The notes below the pieces were generated by a model. The model did no database searches. It saw nothing but the letters and a program-made list of their open reading frames with translations, and had not been told where the DNA came from. Below are positions 58,951 through 64,000 of a DNA stretch of 64,000 nucleotides, one piece after another (position 1 is the first letter of the stretch; every line of letters starts with the position of its first letter). The translations under genes and the position numbers were made by a program. This DNA is from Bradyrhizobium betae (GTDB lineage: Bacteria; Pseudomonadota; Alphaproteobacteria; Rhizobiales; Xanthobacteraceae): assembly GCF_008932115.1 (NCBI RefSeq), contig NZ_CP044543.1, positions 6,206,501-6,270,500 on the forward strand, in the 5' to 3' direction.

Positions 58951-59283
58951 ATGAGCAATGACGAGAACCGTTCGGGCGGCCCGACGGGTCCGAATACATC
59001 CGTCATAACCAAGGTCAAACCGAAGACCAAGCGGCCGAACCTGTACCGTGTGCTGATCCTGAACGACGACTACACGCCGATGGAATTCGTCGTCCACGTG
59101 CTGGAGAAGTTTTTCCAGAAGGACGTGGAGGCTGCGACCAAGATCATGCTGCACGTCCATCATCACGGCATCGGCGAGTGCGGCGTGTTCACCTACGAGA
59201 TCGCCGAAACCAAGGTGACGCAGGTGATGGACTTCGCCCGCAAGCACCAGCATCCGCTGCAATGCGTGATGGAGAAGAAATAA
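58951..59283 (+). CDS. clpS: ATP-dependent Clp protease adaptor ClpS
   Basis: 110-aa ClpS, adaptor that delivers N-degron proteins to ClpAP. Landmarks '[20 protein letters not shown]', '[19 protein letters not shown]' and '[14 protein letters not shown]'; the hydrophobic N-end pocket residues (N-D-D-Y-T-P-M) are intact. The N-terminus is a flexible Asn/Gly-rich tail. The ATG at 58951 gives the family length; the upstream ATG at 58891 would add 20 residues and neither has a clear ribosome site. It precedes clpA, its partner, on the same strand with a 305-base gap. Confidence 0.95.
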   Translation: MSNDENRSGGPTGPNTSVITKVKPKTKRPNLYRVLILNDDYTPMEFVVHVLEKFFQKDVEAATKIMLHVHHHGIGECGVFTYEIAETKVTQVMDFARKHQHPLQCVMEKK

Positions 59284-59588
59284 GAAGCCTCACGATGCTC
59301 TCGTAGGCGGTCTTTGCGTCCGTCCAAACTTTGCGTGCGTCATTGTGTGATCGTCGCATGATGCCTGCGCGATGCCCGTTCCAGCCGACCAGCGTACGGA
59401 AAATCTGTCTCGGCGCCGATCCCGCCCAAATCGGAACGGGTTTTGCATCGAAAATACCGCAAGTGTGTACCCGCTCGAGTCGCGGAACCGGTCTTTCGCC
59501 GCGATCTTGGATAACTATATGTGACAAAGGTTGTTGTTGCCTGACCGGGCGATGGCGATCATGATGGTGGGGGCCATAGAGGACGCGA
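59284..59588. other. Gap between clpS and clpA (305 bases)
   Basis: No open frame with family similarity. The length suggests that clpA has its own promoter, and TTGCAT at 59443 and TATATG near 59516 are possible parts, but I see no clear heat-shock (sigma-32) element. Confidence 0.4.
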
Positions 59589-61988
<2,400 letters not shown>

Positions 61989-62010
61989 TCGCGAGCGTCA
62001 TCAATCGAAG

Positions 62011-62037
62011 AAGGCCGGCTGCAAAGCCGGCCTTTTT
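62011..62037 (+). terminator. Intrinsic terminator of clpA
   Basis: Stem AAGGCCGGCT (62011-62020), loop GCAA, AGCCGGCCTT (62025-62034), followed by TTTGTTTG. Perfect 10-bp stem, 22 bases after the clpA stop. Confidence 0.92.
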
Positions 62038-62059
62038 GTTTGTGTCGTGGTGCGGGAAA

Positions 62060-62518
62060 CTAGGTGCCCGTGTCAGGCGCGGGTGCTGCCGGCGGCCTCG
62101 GTTTTCTCGGCGCGGGCGGCCGCGCGCGGGCAGGGGCTGACGGCTGCATCGTCACGATGACCGGATTCGGCTTGTGATCGGTTGCCGCCCCCGTCGCGGC
62201 ATCGACGCCCATGCCGACGACACCGCCCAGCAAGAGATTGCCGGCAAAGCCGGCGGCGCCGGAGCTCGGTATGTCCCGGCTGAGCGGCACGATCTGCGGC
62301 TCATAGCCTTCCTTCTGGAAGGTGATCGAGATGTCGGCGTTGCGCTTGACGACCACGGCGCAAGGCGTCGTGCAGGTCGTCGGAACCTCCAGTCCGCTGA
62401 TGATGGCTTCCACGCCTGATGGTGTCGATGAGATGCTGATGTTTTCGGTCGTGCCGCGCGTGACAGACGCGCAGCCGCCCAGCATGACGCTGAGCGCCAC
62501 AATTCCAAATGAACGCAT
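62060..62518 (-). CDS. Putative lipoprotein
   Basis: 152-aa protein with a lipobox at residues 12-15 ('VMLGGC', signal MRSFGIVALSVMLGGCAS), so it should be lipid-anchored in the envelope. The mature part has 'ENISISSTPSGVEAIISG' and 'TTCTTPCAVVVKRNADISIT' (a PEGA-like fold), then a hydrophobic Gly-rich stretch 'GFAGNLLLGGVVGMG' and a Pro/Ala-rich tail. No specific function known. AAGGGG lies upstream of the ATG at 62518. Minus strand, convergent with clpA. Confidence 0.82.
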   Translation of the reverse strand: MRSFGIVALSVMLGGCASVTRGTTENISISSTPSGVEAIISGLEVPTTCTTPCAVVVKRNADISITFQKEGYEPQIVPLSRDIPSSGAAGFAGNLLLGGVVGMGVDAATGAATDHKPNPVIVTMQPSAPARARPPAPRKPRPPAAPAPDTGT

Positions 62519-62646
62519 GAAATGCCCCTTGTCCCGGCCGCAGTGAAGCGCAACCTGCGCGCGAGTGCAATACGGCATTGATCCGGATAGTTAAGGCAGG
62601 CACGGGTTGTTTGCGGGAGTAGCGATAGCCTGGGCGTGGCCCGGGC

Positions 62647-64000
62647 CTATTCGCCCCGCAGCCGCTGGTCGTCCTGCACGCGGACGTGCTCGGCGCCGCG
62701 GGCGCCTGCGGGAGACAGCCGAAGCATGCTCAGCACTGCGCCGCAGAGTGCAAATCCAACGCCGGCGAGAAGCGCCAACCGCATTCCTTCGATCGGATAG
62801 CGGCCGAGCAGCAGCGCGACCAGCGCCGCACCCGTGGTCTGGCCGAGCAGCCGCGCCGTGCCCAGCATGCCGCTGGCGCCGCCGGCGCGCTCGCGCGGGG
62901 CGGCCGCGATCATGGTCCGGTTGTTGGGAGTCTGGAACAGGCCGAAGCCGGCGCCTGCGAGCGCCATGCGCCAGATGATGTCGAACGGCGTCGGGGCTGC
63001 CGGCAGCAAGGCGAGTGCCCCGAGACCGCAGGCGAACAGCGTGAGCCCGATGCCGCCGAGCAGGCCGGCTGGATAATGCTCGACCAGGCGGCCGGCCAGC
63101 GGTGCCGCGAACGCCACCGCGATCGGCCATGGCGTGATCAGCAGGCCCATATGCACCGCCGAATAGCCGAAGCGGCTCTGGAGATAGAAGGGGATCGAGA
63201 CGAAGGCCAGCATCTGCCCGCAGAACGAGGCGATCGAGGTCGCGATCGACAGCGCAAACACCGGGATGCGCAGCAGATCGACCGGCAGCAGCGGCGAGGT
63301 CATGTGGGTTTCGCGGTAGATCAGCAGCGCGCCTGCGACGATGGCGATTGCGAATTGAACGAGGCAGGTGATCACGGCCTCGCCATGGCCGACGCTGTCG
63401 ACGGCCGCGATCCCGACGCCGAAGGTGATCGCCGACAGCCCCGCGCTCTGCCAGTCGAAAGATCGGCCGGCGGGTGTCGTGTGAGGCAGGCTGCGCAGGC
63501 CCAGTACCAGCGTCACCACGCCGAGCGGGACGTTGATGGCGAACAGCCAGGGCCAGCTTCCGAACGCGAGGATGCCAGCGGCCAGCGTCGGGCCCACCGC
63601 GGCCGAGAAGGCGACGACGAGCGCGTTGAGTCCGATGCCGCGGCCGAGCTGGCTGCGCGGATAGGTGAAGCGCACCAGTGCCGCGTTGACGCTCATGATG
63701 CCGGCCGCGCCAAAGCCCTGGATGATGCGCGCGATCGTCAGCAACGGCAGCGTATCCGCCAGTGCGCAGAAGGCGGATGCAAGCGTGAACAGCACCAGCC
63801 CGACCAGATAGACGCGGCGATAGCCGATGATCTCGCCGAGCGAGGCCAGCGGCAGCAGCGAGATGGTGATCGCGAGCTGATAGCCGTTGACGATCCAGAT
63901 CGAGAAGGCCGGGCTCGCGTCGAGGTCGGCCGCGATCGTCGGCAGCGCCACGTTGGCGATGGCGCTGTCGACCACGGCCATGATGATCCCGAGCGCAATG
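62647..64000 (-). CDS. MFS transporter, DHA2/EmrB-like (start beyond window)
   Basis: Multidrug-type major facilitator; at least 450 residues, with 13-14 TM helices expected. Landmarks: 'MAVVDSAIANVALPTIAADL' after an incoming 'IALGI', 'WIVNGYQLAITISLLPLASL', motif 'LGEIIGYRRVYLVGLVLF' and 'ARIIQGFGAAGIMSVNAALV', and 'GLNALVVAFSAAVGPTLAAG' (motif C of antiporters). These identify a drug:H+ antiporter. The first methionine near 63981 is probably not the true start because the reading frame continues past the window edge and the preceding residues are those of TM1. No partner EmrA gene is visible. Confidence 0.88.
   Translation of the reverse strand, partial: IALGIIMAVVDSAIANVALPTIAADLDASPAFSIWIVNGYQLAITISLLPLASLGEIIGYRRVYLVGLVLFTLASAFCALADTLPLLTIARIIQGFGAAGIMSVNAALVRFTYPRSQLGRGIGLNALVVAFSAAVGPTLAAGILAFGSWPWLFAINVPLGVVTLVLGLRSLPHTTPAGRSFDWQSAGLSAITFGVGIAAVDSVGHGEAVITCLVQFAIAIVAGALLIYRETHMTSPLLPVDLLRIPVFALSIATSIASFCGQMLAFVSIPFYLQSRFGYSAVHMGLLITPWPIAVAFAAPLAGRLVEHYPAGLLGGIGLTLFACGLGALALLPAAPTPFDIIWRMALAGAGFGLFQTPNNRTMIAAAPRERAGGASGMLGTARLLGQTTGAALVALLLGRYPIEGMRLALLAGVGFALCGAVLSMLRLSPAGARGAEHVRVQDDQRLRGE

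Overview
The window reads as chromosomal DNA of a Bradyrhizobium-type alphaproteobacterium. The support is high GC, dense coding on both strands, a MipZ-type division ATPase, a phasin, a ClpS/ClpA pair, orphan periplasmic binding proteins next to CoA and aromatic catabolism genes, an oxaloacetate decarboxylase of the PEP-mutase fold overlapping acylphosphatase, and several imperfect palindromic intergenic repeats of the kind common in this genus. The genus is an inference from gene content; no rRNA is present.

Layout. 1-10.4 kb holds two catabolic gene sets. The first is IclR regulator > CaiB/BaiF CoA-transferase > Bug/TctC binding protein > branched-chain-type binding protein (cut by the window edge). 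The second is IclR > MhpA-like flavin hydroxylase > FAH-family hydrolase > binding protein, with a divergent extradiol dioxygenase: a plausible hydroxylate / ring-cleave / hydrolyse set. 10.4-13.6 kb has a NarL-type two-component pair divergent from a secreted DUF3280/DUF2380-like protein. 13.6-18.9 kb is a sugar-acid locus (L-idonate 5-dehydrogenase-like, gluconate 5-dehydrogenase-like, enolase-superfamily dehydratase) divergent from its GntR regulator and an MFS carrier, with two AACATGTT boxes between. 19-22.4 kb has a sensor kinase followed by a receiver domain that runs in frame into an ArsB/SLC13-type permease. 22.4-32 kb contains an EamA protein, two large PAS hybrid kinases, a zinc peptidase, an acyl-CoA carboxylase biotin subunit, oxaloacetate decarboxylase and acylphosphatase.

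32-39.7 kb has a LysR/tautomerase pair with a clear TGGTATC-N11-GATACCA operator, a stand-alone DnaB-type ATPase, lipB, an orphan FliN-like protein, tRNA-Leu(GAG), a GlxA-type AraC regulator and two damaged genes (an isonitrile-hydratase-like remnant joined to a binding protein that has lost its signal peptide). 39.7-50.5 kb is mostly housekeeping and envelope: two tandem polysaccharide deacetylases, MgtE, an aldo/keto reductase, a TolA/TonB-like protein, DUF599, GST, DUF1489 and panC. 50.8-64 kb holds mipZ, an alpha/beta hydrolase, a VWA / TehA-like / DnaJ-domain cluster, a D,D-carboxypeptidase with a SPOR tail, a phasin with an unusually clear promoter/operator, clpS-clpA, a lipoprotein and an MFS exporter cut by the right edge.

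No CRISPR array, insertion sequence, integrase or complete prophage was seen. The most distinctive items are the receiver-permease fusion frame, the decayed junction at 37.1-38.8 kb, and the well-formed operators for the GntR, LysR and phasin genes.
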